Shown one piece after another: positions 1-9,700 of a stretch of DNA of 64,000 bases. Each line of letters opens with the position of its first letter. The stretch's first letter is position 1. The translations under genes were made by a program, and so were the position numbers. Under the pieces are notes generated by a model. That model was not told where the DNA came from and searched no databases. It was given only the letters and a program-made list of their open reading frames with translations. Source of the stretch: Methylotenera versatilis 301. Lineage in GTDB: Bacteria; Pseudomonadota; Gammaproteobacteria; Burkholderiales; Methylophilaceae. The stretch is from assembly GCF_000093025.1 (NCBI RefSeq), contig NC_014207.1:1054001-1118000 (forward strand). Reading direction: 5' to 3'.

Positions 1-107
1 AAAACCAGCCAAGCATCACGGTATGGGTTGTCTGTGATCGCATTCATTGGATTGCCGTGCCCGATAAAGATGGCTGGCATTCGCGTGATATTTTCTTGGT
101 TTTTCAT
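1..107 (-). CDS. ygiD: 4,5-DOPA dioxygenase extradiol family protein, N-terminus only
   Basis: Only the first 35 codons are inside the window; the gene runs off the left edge. The minus-strand reading from the ATG at 107 contains RMPAIFIGHGNPMNAI, then DNPYRDAW. This closely resembles the start of E. coli YgiD and other LigB-type, zinc-dependent extradiol dioxygenases, where the His of the GHG motif is a metal ligand. The family opens catechol-type rings in the cytoplasm. No strong Shine-Dalgarno is visible; an internal Met at codon 10 could be the true start. The family call rests on the N-terminal motif alone. Confidence 0.8.
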   Translation of the reverse strand, partial: MKNQENITRMPAIFIGHGNPMNAITDNPYRDAWLV

Positions 108-264
108 TATGTAAGCTTAATCGTTCTAATAGATTGATATATCGCATTATGTTGGGATGATTACGGTTTTAACAAGCAATCAAACACGACTAAGACTTTG
201 CTTGAATATATTCAGTATAATGCTGACTTCGTCAGTTTGTTAAAAACACCTTATTTGAAACTCT

Positions 265-1170
265 ATGTTAAACCTAGCCATCAATTCTGCACCATTATCT
301 GTACTTAGTTGGATTGTCTTATCTAGCTTATTGGGTGGAGTGTTGAGTGTTTGCTTGGCTGCATTGTTCGCGCTTAACGTGCGTACCTCATGGGTACCCA
401 TGCTGGTGAGCTATGCCATCGGGGCTATGTTAGGCGCTGTATTTTTAGAGATTTTGCCGCATGCGTTTAGTATTGCAGGCAGTGTTGAAAAGGTTTCTGC
501 AACGCTACTATTTGGCTTGCTATTATTTTTTGTATTAGAAAAACTAGTCATCTGGCGTCATTGTCACGGCGATCATTGTGAAGTACATGCGGTACATACC
601 GAAGAAAACTGCCCCGTCACTCACCCGGAAAAAGAAGGTGGTGCTAAATATCGCGCAGTCACCGCGCAGCAGCCAACTATATTGTTAAGCGACGCGCATA
701 GCCATGCTCATACACATGATGGCGGCCGTAGTGGCTTGATGATTATGATAGGCGACACCTTTCATAACTTTATTGATGGTATTTTGATTGCGGCAGCATT
801 TACGGCAGATATAAAATTAGGTTTAGTCACTGCATTAGCGATTATTGCGCATGAAATTCCGCAAGAAGTCGGCGATTTTTTAATCTTGCTGCATTCAGGA
901 TATACGAAGAAACAGGCCTTAATTTTTAACTTGGTTTCAAGTGTCGCGACGATGGTCGGTGGTTTGATGGCTTATTATGCGCTGCAATATGTGCAAAGCT
1001 GGATACCTGTTATTTTAGGCTTGGCGGCATCTAGCTTGCTTTATGTCGCTGTGGCAGATTTGATTCCAGGTTTGCATAAACGCACCGAATTAAAAGCGAC
1101 GATCGCGCAAGTATTACTCATCTCGATTGGTGTCAGCACCATCTTGGTTGCTCACTTCTTCCTCGAGTAA
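265..1170 (+). CDS. ZIP family metal (zinc-type) transporter
   Basis: A 301-residue inner-membrane protein with about eight hydrophobic segments. It is likely to import Zn(II) or a related divalent metal. ZIP hallmarks are the H-N pair in DTFHNFIDGI (from residue 164) and the HEIPQEVGD motif (H196, E197), which form the intramembrane metal site in this family. Between them is a long cytoplasmic loop rich in His, Cys and acidic residues (about 98-155, including HCHGDHC and SHAHTH), as expected for metal sensing or buffering. No clear Shine-Dalgarno precedes the ATG at 265. Its 3' end overlaps a convergent small gene by 57 bp. Family confident; metal specificity inferred. Confidence 0.9.
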   Translation: MLNLAINSAPLSVLSWIVLSSLLGGVLSVCLAALFALNVRTSWVPMLVSYAIGAMLGAVFLEILPHAFSIAGSVEKVSATLLFGLLLFFVLEKLVIWRHCHGDHCEVHAVHTEENCPVTHPEKEGGAKYRAVTAQQPTILLSDAHSHAHTHDGGRSGLMIMIGDTFHNFIDGILIAAAFTADIKLGLVTALAIIAHEIPQEVGDFLILLHSGYTKKQALIFNLVSSVATMVGGLMAYYALQYVQSWIPVILGLAASSLLYVAVADLIPGLHKRTELKATIAQVLLISIGVSTILVAHFFLE

Positions 1171-1341
1171 AGATTTTTGGTGTTTTTTAAAGCGTCTATG
1201 GTTGACGCCTAATATCCATAACAACAATGCACACGGTGCTAGCCCGTAAAACATAAAGGTGAGTAAGCCGGCTGTAATGGTTTTTTCAGTCGCTGCCATG
1301 AGGACTGTGACGTATAGCCAAGCAATTGCAATAATGTACAT
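1114..1341 (-). CDS. Small two-helix membrane protein, unknown function
   Basis: 75 residues with two hydrophobic segments (about 2-16 and 24-46), followed by a basic stretch (NHRRFKKHQK) and an acidic, polar tail. The layout suggests an inner-membrane hairpin with a cytoplasmic C-terminus. I recall similar short proteins of this pattern in betaproteobacteria but no defined function. It converges on the ZIP gene and shares 57 bp with it, so the last 18 codons lie antisense to the ZIP C-terminus. The 27 codons before the overlap and the clean hydrophobic pattern favour a real gene. No operon partner is evident. Confidence 0.65.
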   Translation of the reverse strand: MYIIAIAWLYVTVLMAATEKTITAGLLTFMFYGLAPCALLLWILGVNHRRFKKHQKSLLEEEVSNQDGADTNRDE

Positions 1342-1357
1342 AAAAGTTTTTAAAAAC

Positions 1358-1466
1358 TAAAACGTCGTCACTATACGTTGTTGCTAAAAAAATTTAAGCA
1401 CTCACATATAAAACATATGCATCGCACTTAAATTTTTTTAGCGCCTAGTCTAGTTTAGACGTTTTA
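1358..1466. repeat. Nested inverted repeat between divergent genes
   Basis: Two concentric inverted repeats share one centre. The inner arms are a perfect 16-bp pair, 1383-1398 (GCTAAAAAAATTTAAG) and 1427-1442, around a 28-base loop. The outer arms are a perfect 9-bp pair, 1358-1366 (TAAAACGTC) and 1458-1466. The structure fills most of the gap between the minus-strand small membrane gene and rimO. It does not look like an ordinary terminator, since both flanking genes start here. It may be a regulatory RNA structure in a 5' leader or an old mobile remnant. Confidence 0.7.
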
Positions 1467-1509
1467 ATTTTAGTTTCACCCTATTTAAATTAGAAATGTG
1501 AGTTTTAAA

Positions 1510-2847
1510 ATGAGTTTATCAAATCCAAAAGTTGGCTTCGTCTCTCTCGGATGCCCTAAAGCGGGCTCAGATGCAGAGCGTATTCTCACCCAATTGCGCG
1601 CAGAAGGCTATGAAATTTCAGGTAGCTACGAAGATGCCGATTTAGTTGTGGTCAATACTTGTGGTTTTATTGACAGCGCGGTTGAGGAGTCGCTTGATGC
1701 GATTGGTGAAGCGATTGCTAAAAACGGCAAAGTAATTGTGACTGGCTGCTTAGGCGCGAAAAAGGGCGTAGTCGAAGCTGCGCATCCAAGTGTACTAGCG
1801 GTAACAGGTCCACATGCTTTAGAAGAGGTAATGACAGCTGTACATGCTAACTTGCCAAAATTGCATGAGCCATTTATTGATTTAGTGCCTCCACAAGGCA
1901 TACGGTTAACGCCTAGTCATTATGCTTACCTTAAAATTTCTGAAGGCTGTAACCACCGTTGTAGTTTCTGCATTATTCCGAGCATGCGTGGTGATTTAGT
2001 CAGCCGTCCGATTGGTGAAGTGTTGAACGAAGCGGAAAATTTAGTCAAAGCTGGTGTGAGTGAGATTTTGGTGATTTCACAAGATACTTCTGCTTACGGC
2101 GTAGATGTTAAATACCGTCCGGGCTTTTGGAATGGTCGCCCAGTGAAAACGCGTATGACTGAGCTTTGTCAAAGCTTGAGTGACTTAGGTGTTTGGACGC
2201 GCTTGCATTATGTTTATCCTTATCCACATGTAGATGAGGTGATTCCATTGATGGCAGACGGCTTGATTTTGCCTTATTTGGATGTGCCATTCCAGCATGC
2301 CAGCCCGCGTATTTTGAAAGCCATGAAACGCCCAGCGCACGCAGAGAATAACCTCGCGCGCATTAAAGCATGGCGCGAAATCTGCCCAGATATTACGGTA
2401 AGAAGTACCTTCATTGCAGGTTTCCCAGGTGAAACTGAAGACGATTTTCAAATGTTGTTAGACTTCTTAGAAGAAGCGCAACTGGATAGAGTAGGTTGTT
2501 TTGCCTACTCTGCTGTGGATGGTGCAAAAGCCAATGAGTTGCCAGACCAAGTGCCAGAAGAAGTTAAACAAGAGCGCTTAAGCCGCTTTATGGAAGTGCA
2601 AGAGCGCATTAGTGCGGCTAAATTACACAACAAAATAGGTAGTATCCAAACAGTTTTAGTGGATGAAATTGTGCAGGATTCTGAGGGTAATATTGAGGCG
2701 ATAGGCCGTACTAAAGCCGATGCACCTGAGATTGACGGTGTGGTGTATATGGAAGATGCCGATGGTTTAACGCCAGGAGATTTTGTTGAAGTTGAGATTT
2801 ACAGTGCGGATGGGCATGATTTACGGGGTGGGCCACCGCGGAATTAA
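1510..2847 (+). CDS. rimO: Ribosomal protein S12 methylthiotransferase RimO
   Basis: A radical-SAM enzyme that adds a methylthio group to the conserved aspartate of ribosomal protein S12. Domain order: N-terminal UPF0004 cluster-binding domain ([25 protein letters not shown], supplying three Cys), radical-SAM core with CNHRCSFC (C147, C151, C154), then a C-terminal TRAM domain. The length of 445 aa is normal for RimO. I start at the ATG at 1510, seven bases after a GTGAG element; an in-frame GTG at 1498 would add four residues. It appears monocistronic, with divergent and convergent neighbours. Confidence 0.96.
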   Translation: MSLSNPKVGFVSLGCPKAGSDAERILTQLRAEGYEISGSYEDADLVVVNTCGFIDSAVEESLDAIGEAIAKNGKVIVTGCLGAKKGVVEAAHPSVLAVTGPHALEEVMTAVHANLPKLHEPFIDLVPPQGIRLTPSHYAYLKISEGCNHRCSFCIIPSMRGDLVSRPIGEVLNEAENLVKAGVSEILVISQDTSAYGVDVKYRPGFWNGRPVKTRMTELCQSLSDLGVWTRLHYVYPYPHVDEVIPLMADGLILPYLDVPFQHASPRILKAMKRPAHAENNLARIKAWREICPDITVRSTFIAGFPGETEDDFQMLLDFLEEAQLDRVGCFAYSAVDGAKANELPDQVPEEVKQERLSRFMEVQERISAAKLHNKIGSIQTVLVDEIVQDSEGNIEAIGRTKADAPEIDGVVYMEDADGLTPGDFVEVEIYSADGHDLRGGPPRN

Positions 2848-2978
2848 GTGAATATGTTTATGACTAGTTGGGATAGCGTATAACAAAACAGCAAAAGGGT
2901 GTTCTGTTGTACGTTGTTTTCACCCCTCTGCGAGCCAATATCCATGGGTCGCAGGGCAGGTGTTTTATGCACATTTCA

Positions 2979-3386
2979 CTATTTTAAACTCACTTCGTCG
3001 TAACTCTTTTGCGCGGCTAGCACTTCTTTGATATTAGTTTCAGACCACGTTTTAATCGCATAAAGTAAGTCTTTAAGCGTGTGACCTAGCGGAGTGAGTG
3101 AGTATTCTACTTTTGGCGGTACGGTGGCATATACTTTTCTGCTGACTAAGCCGTCACGCTCTAAGCCACGCAGGGTTTGCGTGAGCATTTTTTGTGAAAT
3201 TCCGCCAATCTCGCGTTGTAGGTTGCTAAAGCGCTTGGTTTCGCTTTCTAGCAATATCATCACTAATACCGTCCATTTATCCGCGATTCTATTGAGTATC
3301 AAGCGCGTTGGACAGTCTGCATTGAATGCGCAGGCTTGTGGTTGATTGTCTAAATTTTCTAAGTTGTGTATGTTTAAGTCGTCCAT
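2979..3386 (-). CDS. HxlR-family winged-helix transcriptional regulator
   Basis: 135 residues. An N-terminal region with a cysteine (NADCPTRLIL) is followed by the HxlR winged helix: ILNRIADKWTVLVMILL, then FSNLQREIGGISQKMLTQTLRGLERDGLV (recognition helix) and the wing VPPKVEYSLTPLG. Such proteins sense redox or quinone/aldehyde stress and often repress an adjacent oxidoreductase. The gene is divergent from the flavodoxin-like gene at 3516 and shares a 129-bp intergenic region with it. The CPTR cysteine sits where YodB- and HypR-like members carry their redox-sensing cysteine; that sensing role here is inferred. Confidence 0.92.
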   Translation of the reverse strand: MDDLNIHNLENLDNQPQACAFNADCPTRLILNRIADKWTVLVMILLESETKRFSNLQREIGGISQKMLTQTLRGLERDGLVSRKVYATVPPKVEYSLTPLGHTLKDLLYAIKTWSETNIKEVLAAQKSYDEVSLK

Positions 3387-3404
3387 AATTAATCTCGTTA
3401 TTTT

Positions 3405-3475
3405 ATAGGTATCTAAAAAGTGCCTATATGATATTTTGGTGCCTACTTACTAAAAGTTACTATTGAGATTATACT
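3405..3475. promoter_or_regulatory. Candidate HxlR operator and promoter of the flavodoxin-like gene
   Basis: The divergent gap holds an imperfect dyad, ATAGGTA (3405-3411) and TGCCTAT (3421-3427), and a 7-bp direct repeat GTGCCTA at 3420 and 3439, two helical turns apart. Just downstream is a -10-like TATACT (3470-3475) with a weak -35-like TTACTA 17 bp before it. This suits repression of the 3516 gene by the HxlR protein. Boundaries are by eye. Confidence 0.4.
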
Positions 3476-3515
3476 CTGCTCATTCTTTTAAACAATCAAT
3501 AAAAAGGAGCATCAT

Positions 3516-4064
3516 ATGTCGGCAGTTGTAGTGATTTACCACAGTGGTTATGGCCACACAAAGAAACAAGCTGAAGCCGTGGCAGAAGGCGCAAAAGCAG
3601 ATTTAGTTGCAATTAGTGAAAGCGGTGAAATTACCGAAGCAGATTGGGATAAATTGGATGCAGCTAAAGCAATTATCATGGGCTCACCGACTTACATGGG
3701 CTCTGTCAGTTGGCAGTTCAAAAAGTTTGCGGATGCTAGCTCTAAGGCTTGGTTTACACAAAAATGGAAAGATAAAATTTTTGCTGGGTTTACAAATTCG
3801 GCCAGTTTAAACGGTGATAAAGCCTCTACCATTAGCTACTTTATGACATTGTCGATGCAGCATTCTGGCATTTGGATAGGCACAGGCTTAATGCCCGCTA
3901 GCATGAAAGCCAGCACGCGTAGCGATGTTAATTCCTTGGGTGGTTTTAGTGGTGCACTGATGTCATCGCCAGCGGATTCAAGTGCCGATGAAGTTAACCC
4001 AGCTGACCTGGAAACCGCGCGCTTATTGGGCGTTAGGGTTGCCGACTTTGCAGTGAAAGTTTAA
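3516..4064 (+). CDS. Flavodoxin-like NAD(P)H:quinone oxidoreductase (WrbA-type fold)
   Basis: A 182-residue cytoplasmic flavodoxin-fold protein. The N-terminal VVVIYHSGYGHTKKQAEAVA is the FMN phosphate-binding loop; GSPTYMGSVSWQFKKF is the second FMN-contact loop typical of WrbA-like proteins. The family makes two-electron reductions of quinones using NAD(P)H. The start has a strong Shine-Dalgarno (AAGGAG, about 7 bases upstream). Divergence from the HxlR gene suggests quinone or electrophile induction. The stop codon overlaps that of the convergent gene at 4061-4411. It is shorter than WrbA proper, so a subfamily name is not assigned. Confidence 0.9.
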   Translation: MSAVVVIYHSGYGHTKKQAEAVAEGAKADLVAISESGEITEADWDKLDAAKAIIMGSPTYMGSVSWQFKKFADASSKAWFTQKWKDKIFAGFTNSASLNGDKASTISYFMTLSMQHSGIWIGTGLMPASMKASTRSDVNSLGGFSGALMSSPADSSADEVNPADLETARLLGVRVADFAVKV

Positions 4065-4411
4065 GCGAATAAGTCTTGGTGAATTGGAGCAGGGCGCTGA
4101 CTGTCAGCGCGCTCTTCTAAAAAGTCGAAAGTGAGTGGACAGCGCGTAGGTTTTTTTGTGGCTTTACGGCGTTTTGGCGTTGTTGCTTCTAAATCTATGA
4201 ATGGTGTTTGGCTTAGGCGGATATAACCTGAACTTGCGAGTTTTTGAGTGGTGATTTCAAACAGGCTTAATGGATTGTCGATGTTTTGTAATGTGACTAG
4301 CGATGGCGTTACTTTTATGACGTTGTACATGACAAATTTAGCAGAGGTTTGCTTACCGTAGATTTCGCCAATTTGTACTTTCACATCGCCTCCAAGAACT
4401 GGACTAACCAT
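4061..4411 (-). CDS. Hypothetical protein, 116 aa
   Basis: I do not recognise a family. The first about 75 residues look like a small beta-rich domain (alternating hydrophobics in VKVQIGEIYG, SAKFVMYNVIKVTPSLVTLQN). The C-terminal part is basic (TPKRRKATKKPTR) and then polar. There is no signal peptide or membrane segment, so it is probably cytoplasmic. It is convergent with the flavodoxin-like gene and the two stop codons overlap within a TTAA. It lies downstream of the TetR gene on the same strand with a 76-bp gap. Nothing indicates a shared function. Confidence 0.6.
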   Translation of the reverse strand: MVSPVLGGDVKVQIGEIYGKQTSAKFVMYNVIKVTPSLVTLQNIDNPLSLFEITTQKLASSGYIRLSQTPFIDLEATTPKRRKATKKPTRCPLTFDFLEERADSQRPAPIHQDLFA

Positions 4412-4487
4412 AGTGATATGGTTCTATATTGTCAGTCACGCTGATAATATAGTCATGCTTGGCGATTAACAAGTGTTTCGCAAATAA

Positions 4488-5108
4488 TTACTGTTTTCTA
4501 CGTAAATTGATGTGAGATTTGATGAGTTCTTTGGCTTGATTCCTAAACATTGAGCCATCAGCATCTTTCACCCACATATGCAATAAGCCGCCAAAAAACA
4601 AATGGGTATCTAATGCTAGGGCTAGAGGTGTATGTTTACAAGCGAGTAGATTTTGCTGTTCTGCGCGCTCGTAGGCGAGCTTTATTTTGCCGGTGATGCT
4701 AGAGCAGTTGCTAAGAATTTGTTGCAGAACCAGAGAGAACTCATCTACGTATTCGCATTTAATCATCATGATTTCATACGTTTGACGCATTTCGATGTTG
4801 TTATTGAGATCATCGAAAGTGACACAAAGGCTGTTTTCAATTTGGGTGAGGGGATCTTCGTCGCTAGCTAAGGTAAGTGAGTCATCCATGCGGTCTATAA
4901 GAGGCAGGAAGACTTGGTCACGAATGGCGTGGAAAATGTCAGTTTTGTTTTTAAAGTGCCAATACACGGCGCCACGCGTGACTTCTGCGTGTGCAGCAAT
5001 ATGCTCTAAGGTTGATCGGCTTACGCCGCGCGCTAGGAATACTGCGCGTGCTGAGTTAATAATGCGTTTTCGCGTGAGTTCTGCATCTTCTTTAGTTTTT
5101 CTAACCAT
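4488..5108 (-). CDS. acrR: TetR/AcrR-family repressor of the adjacent efflux operon
   Basis: 206 residues. The N-terminal TetR helix-turn-helix reads RKRIINSARAVFLARGVSRSTLEHIA then VTRGAVYWHFKNKTDIF. The C-terminal ligand domain resembles the AcrR/TtgR/MtrR group (IENSLCVTFDDL, LFFGGLLHMWV). Such proteins repress RND pumps and are released by hydrophobic drugs. The gene is divergent from the acrA-like gene, and a large palindromic operator lies between them, overlapping the predicted promoter of this gene (autorepression likely). The symbol is by analogy with E. coli acrR; TtgR-like would fit equally well. Confidence 0.9.
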   Translation of the reverse strand: MVRKTKEDAELTRKRIINSARAVFLARGVSRSTLEHIAAHAEVTRGAVYWHFKNKTDIFHAIRDQVFLPLIDRMDDSLTLASDEDPLTQIENSLCVTFDDLNNNIEMRQTYEIMMIKCEYVDEFSLVLQQILSNCSSITGKIKLAYERAEQQNLLACKHTPLALALDTHLFFGGLLHMWVKDADGSMFRNQAKELIKSHINLRRKQ

Positions 5109-5193
5109 TTAAATTGTTCTCGCCATTTAAGTAGTTTACTTAATATGAATTAGGTAACCCAAATCAATTTGTTAAATATTTGTAAAATATATA

Positions 5194-5245
5194 TACATAC
5201 ATTCTTGTTTGTATATAATATACATACAAACAAGAATGTAAGCAA
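5194..5245. promoter_or_regulatory. Double AcrR/TtgR-type operator and acrR promoter
   Basis: A perfect 17-bp inverted repeat, 5198-5214 (TACATTCTTGTTTGTAT) and 5224-5240, surrounds a 9-base spacer. Each half is itself like the E. coli AcrR box, which begins TACATACATT. The centre holds a 13-bp palindrome, GTATATAATATAC (5211-5223). On the minus strand TTGCTT (5245-5240) and TATATT (5222-5217) lie 17 bp apart, a good sigma-70 promoter for the TetR gene, lying across the palindrome. A TATAAT (5214-5219) could serve the plus strand. Binding here would shut off both directions. Confidence 0.8.
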
Positions 5246-5350
5246 GTGAAATTTTCTGCTAAATGATAAAAATGCTATATTAATCATTGGCGTAGATAAA
5301 ATTAAGCTGAGTAATTAATTAAGCGAAATAGCTGAGTAGCTAATTTGATT

Positions 5351-5396
5351 AAGCAATCAATTGGCTAAGTAATCAATTAAACTAAAGTAATCAATT
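5351..5396 (+). repeat. Three direct copies of AAGYAATCAATT in the efflux leader
   Basis: The 12-mer AAG(C/T)AATCAATT occurs at 5351, 5367 and 5385, with spacings of 16 and 18 bases, in the untranslated leader just before the acrA-like gene. The region is very AT-rich, so this may be slippage-derived. Regularly spaced copies could also bind an activator or a small RNA. The rest of the 5109-5414 gap holds only the operator above. Confidence 0.5.
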
Positions 5397-5414
5397 TAAA
5401 AAGTGGAGCCAACA

Positions 5415-6632
5415 ATGTTATTCAACGACGCGAAACAACGCCCTCAAATACATTTATTTAAAACGAAATCATTCGCAGGTGCAGTCAAACTTACTACAAT
5501 CGCGCTGATGGTTGGCTTAGCTTTAAATGGCTGCGGTAAGAAAAATGATGCTGCTGCACAAGCCGGTGGTGGCATGCCAGCCATGCCTGTCAGTGTGATT
5601 GAATTAAAAGCAACTAGTGTGCCGATTAGTGCCGAAGCAGTTGCACAAACAGAAGGTGCAAAAGAAGTGGAGATCCGTCCTCGCGTAGGTGGCATTTTGC
5701 TTAAAAAACTATTTGAAGAAGGTTCGCCAATTAAAGCGGGTCAAGCTATGTTTTTAATCGACCCTGTGCCATTTCAAATTGCGCTTTCAAATGCTAAAGC
5801 GCAGTTAGCGCAACAGCAGGCTCATGTAGAGCAAACGCAACGTGAAGCAACACGTTTAGATGGTTTATTGGTGTCACAGTCTATTAGTAAACGTGAGGCC
5901 GATAATGCTGGTTCTGATAGTACATTAGCACGTGCAGCTTTAGCGCAAGCTGAGGCAGGTGTTCGCGAAGCGCAGTTGAATCTATCTTACACTACGGTAA
6001 CGTCTCCACTTTCAGGTATTGCTGGACGCTTTGAGTTCTCAGAAGGCGCGTTAGTGAATGCTAATACTAGTTTGTTGACGACAGTGAGTCAAATAAGCCC
6101 AATTTGGGCGCGTTTCAGTTTGTCTGATAGTGAGTTAGCGCAATTAGGCGGACATTTATCGCCATCTAATGTAAAAGAAGTGGCGCTTATCATGGCAAAC
6201 GGCAAGGAGTACCCTTCAAAAGGCACTTTGAACTTTGCTGCAAGCGGCATAGATCCTCAACTTGGCACACAGCAATTACGCGCAACGTTTGAAAATCCTG
6301 ATAAGAGCCTGTTACCAGGTCAGTTTGTGCGTGTTCGCGTCACTACTGGTCACAAAGATGGCGTGTTTGTTGTGCCACAAACGTCAGTGTTAACTAATGA
6401 CCAAGGTAAGTTTGTTTACATTGCGAATGACAAAAACGAGGCGACTATTAAACCTATCGTCGTTGGTAACTGGGTAGGGACAGACTGGGTGATATTAAGT
6501 GGTCTTGAAGCTGGTGAGAAAGTAATTGTTGATAATGTCATTAAATTGCGTCCAGGGGCTGCTGTTGCGCCACATCCTGCGGGGGAAGCGCCTGTAGCAG
6601 CTGACAAGTCTAAAGAAGCCGCTGCGAAGTAA
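5415..6632 (+). CDS. acrA: RND efflux periplasmic adaptor lipoprotein (AcrA/MexA type)
   Basis: 405 residues. The N-terminal hydrophobic stretch ends in LALNGC, a lipobox, so the mature protein is anchored by lipid. Domains in order: first barrel/lipoyl half (VEIRPRVGGILLKKLFEEGSPIKAGQ), alpha-helical hairpin (about 140-205), second lipoyl half (YTTVTSPLSGIAGRFEFSEGA), beta-barrel and membrane-proximal domain. It bridges the inner-membrane pump and the outer-membrane channel. I start at the ATG at 5415, six bases after GTGGAG; a GTG at 5403 would add four residues. First gene of a three-gene operon under the divergent TetR repressor. Confidence 0.93.
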   Translation: MLFNDAKQRPQIHLFKTKSFAGAVKLTTIALMVGLALNGCGKKNDAAAQAGGGMPAMPVSVIELKATSVPISAEAVAQTEGAKEVEIRPRVGGILLKKLFEEGSPIKAGQAMFLIDPVPFQIALSNAKAQLAQQQAHVEQTQREATRLDGLLVSQSISKREADNAGSDSTLARAALAQAEAGVREAQLNLSYTTVTSPLSGIAGRFEFSEGALVNANTSLLTTVSQISPIWARFSLSDSELAQLGGHLSPSNVKEVALIMANGKEYPSKGTLNFAASGIDPQLGTQQLRATFENPDKSLLPGQFVRVRVTTGHKDGVFVVPQTSVLTNDQGKFVYIANDKNEATIKPIVVGNWVGTDWVILSGLEAGEKVIVDNVIKLRPGAAVAPHPAGEAPVAADKSKEAAAK

Positions 6633-6714
6633 GTCTCACTAATAATACTTAAATGAATAATATTTAAGATTAAAACAAGATTTAAGATTAAACCAAGTTT
6701 AAACGAGAACTAAT

Positions 6715-9700
6715 ATGACCAAATTTTTTATCACACGGCCTATTTTTGCCAGCGTTTTGTCTATCATCATAGTGCTGGCAGGCTTAGCCGCGGCGCTGAA
6801 GTTACCGATTGCACAATACCCGCAAATTGCGCCGCCAACAGTGCTGATTACTGCTACTTACCCTGGTGCAAGTGCTGAAACATTATCTAAAACAGTTGCT
6901 GCGCCCATTGAAGAGCAGTTGAGCGGTGTTGAGGGTTTGCTTTACTTTAACTCTAGCGCTGACTCTAGCGGTACATTAACCATTACTGCTACGTTTGAAG
7001 TAGGTACAGATGTGAATCAGGCGACATTCAACGTGAGTAATCGCGTGAACATTGCCTTGCCACGTTTGCCTGATGAAGTACGTAGAACAGGCTTGGTGGT
7101 GCAAAAGCGCTCAAACGACATTTTGCTAGTCGTAATGTTGACTGATAAGTTAAAGAAATATGACCCGCTTTATCTAAGTAATTACGCGACGCTTAATGTA
7201 TTGGACGAAATCAAACGTATTAAAGGTGTGGGCGATGCTAACATTTTTGGTGCACAAGATTACTCTATGCGTATTTGGTTAAAACCTGACCGTATGGCGC
7301 AACTCGGTGTGACGACTACGGATATTGCCAATGCCATACAAGTACAAAATGCGCAGTATGCAGCGGGTAAAATTGGTCAAGAACCTTCACCTTCAACACA
7401 GCAATTGGTTTATACGGTAACGGCTAAAGGTCGTTTGATTGACCCTAGCGAGTTTGGCAATATTATTATCCGTGCTGATGGTCCACGTGGTGTGTTATAC
7501 CTTAAAGATGTTGCACGTATCGAGTTAGGTTCACAAACTTACAACGTTCGTACGGCGTTGGATGGTTTGCCTGGCGTAGGTATTCCAATTTTCTTACAAA
7601 CAGGTGCTAATGCGCTTGATACAGCCGATGCTATTAAAGTCAAAATGGCTGAGCTTAAACAACGCTTTCCAGCAGGTGTGGATTGGGAAGTACCTTACGA
7701 TACCAGTGACTTTGTTAAGTCTTCAATCATTGAGGTTGTAAAAACTTTAGGTGAGGCGATGGTGTTGGTTGTGCTAGTTGTATTCCTATTCTTACAAAGC
7801 TGGCGCGCGACTTTAATTCCTCTTATTGCTGTGCCTATTTCATTGATTGGTACATTTGCAGGTTTGTGGATATTCGGTTTCTCCATCAATACGCTGACGT
7901 TATTTGCGATGGTGCTTTCCATCGGTATTGTGGTGGATGATGCGATTGTGGTGCTGGAGAACGTCGAGCGGCTCATGTCAGAGGAAAAACTGTCGCCGAT
8001 TACTGCTGCGATTAAATCAATGGAGCAAGTATCTGGCGCAGTAATCGCGATTGTATTAGTGCTTTGTGCGGTATTCGTGCCAGTTGCGTTCTTAGGTGGT
8101 ATTGCCGGTGAAATGTATCGCCAATTCGCGGTAACTGTTGCGGTCGCAGTGGTGATTTCAGGTGTTGTGGCACTAACGCTAACCCCAGCCTTATGTGCAA
8201 TATTGTTAAAATCAGTGCATGAGGAATCAGCATTCTTTAAACCATTTAACCGTGGCTTTTTGAAGTTGACTAACTTCTATGCAAAAACAGTTAATTTAAC
8301 CTTGCATCATAAATTTATTGGCTCACTTGTGTTTGGCGCAATTATTGTCGTAGTGGTTATTTTACTGAGAACTGTGCCTGGTAGCTTTGTGCCAGCAGAA
8401 GATCAGGGTTATGTGGTAACAGCAGTGATTATGCCTGACGGTGCAACGTTGAGTAGAACTACTAAGACGACTCAGGCTGTGCGTGAAGAGATTGCAAAAG
8501 ACCCTGCAGTAGCACATGAGTTTGCGGTATATGGTTTTGACTTGATCGGTGGCGGTAACAAAACTAGTGCAGCTACGATGTTTGTTCGATTGACTGATTG
8601 GGCAGAACGTCAAACTACAGCAGAAGGTATTGTTGGTAAACTGTTTGGTATTGGTATGCAGCAGCCAGATGGGATGGCTATTGCGTTTAATCCACCAGCG
8701 ATTCGTGGCTTAGGTAGCTCAGGTGGCTTTGAGGTGTATGTGCAAAGCCGTAGTGATACAGACCCTATGCATTTATCAACAGTTGTGAATAGCTTTATTG
8801 ATGCACTAAAAGCTGAAAAAGAGTTAGCGGGTATCAATACGTTTTTCCGCCCAACTGTTCCGCAATTGTTTGTTGAGGTTGATGAAGCTAAAGCCATTTC
8901 ACAAGGTGTACCAGTGGCGGATATTTACGCTACTTTACAAAGTACGATGGGTTCGCTATACGTGAATGACTTTAATAAATCTGGCCGTACTTACCGAGTA
9001 CAGTTACAAGCTGAGGCTGAATACCGCATGAAAGCTGAAGATTTAGGTAAAGTATATGTACGTTCAAATGCAGGGAAAATGGTACCGCTTTCAGCTTTAA
9101 GCAAAGTGAGCAACATTGTAGGTGCTGAGCAGCTAGAGCGTTATAACGGCTTACTTTCAGCCAAAGTGTTAGGTGGCGGTGCGCCAGGTGTTAGTTCTGG
9201 TGAAGCCATTAAAATGGTAGAAAAAGTAGCTGCAGAAAACTTGCCAGAAGGCTACCAAATTGCTTGGACAGGTCAGGCATACCAAGAAAAACGTACAGGT
9301 TCAGCGGCAATTATGGCGTTTGGGTTTGCGATTATCATGGTGTTCTTGATTCTTGCAGCGCAATTTGAAACTTGGGCATTACCATTGGCTGTAATTATGG
9401 CTGTGCCGTTTGCTTTAGCAGGTGCGTTGTTGGCTGTGTTGTTACGTGGCATGCCAAACGATATTTATTTCCAAATTGGTTTGATTACGCTAGTGGGCTT
9501 AGCGGCCAAAAATGCGATTTTGATTGTGGAGTTCGCTAGCCAAAAAATGGAAACTGGTATGCCTGTAGCACAAGCTGCACTTGAAGCCGCTAGAATGAGG
9601 TTCAGACCAATTGTCATGACATCAATGGCGTTCGTGTTAGGTATCGTACCGTTGGTGATTGCCTCTGGCGCTGGTGCTGCCGCGCGACGTTCAATGGGTA

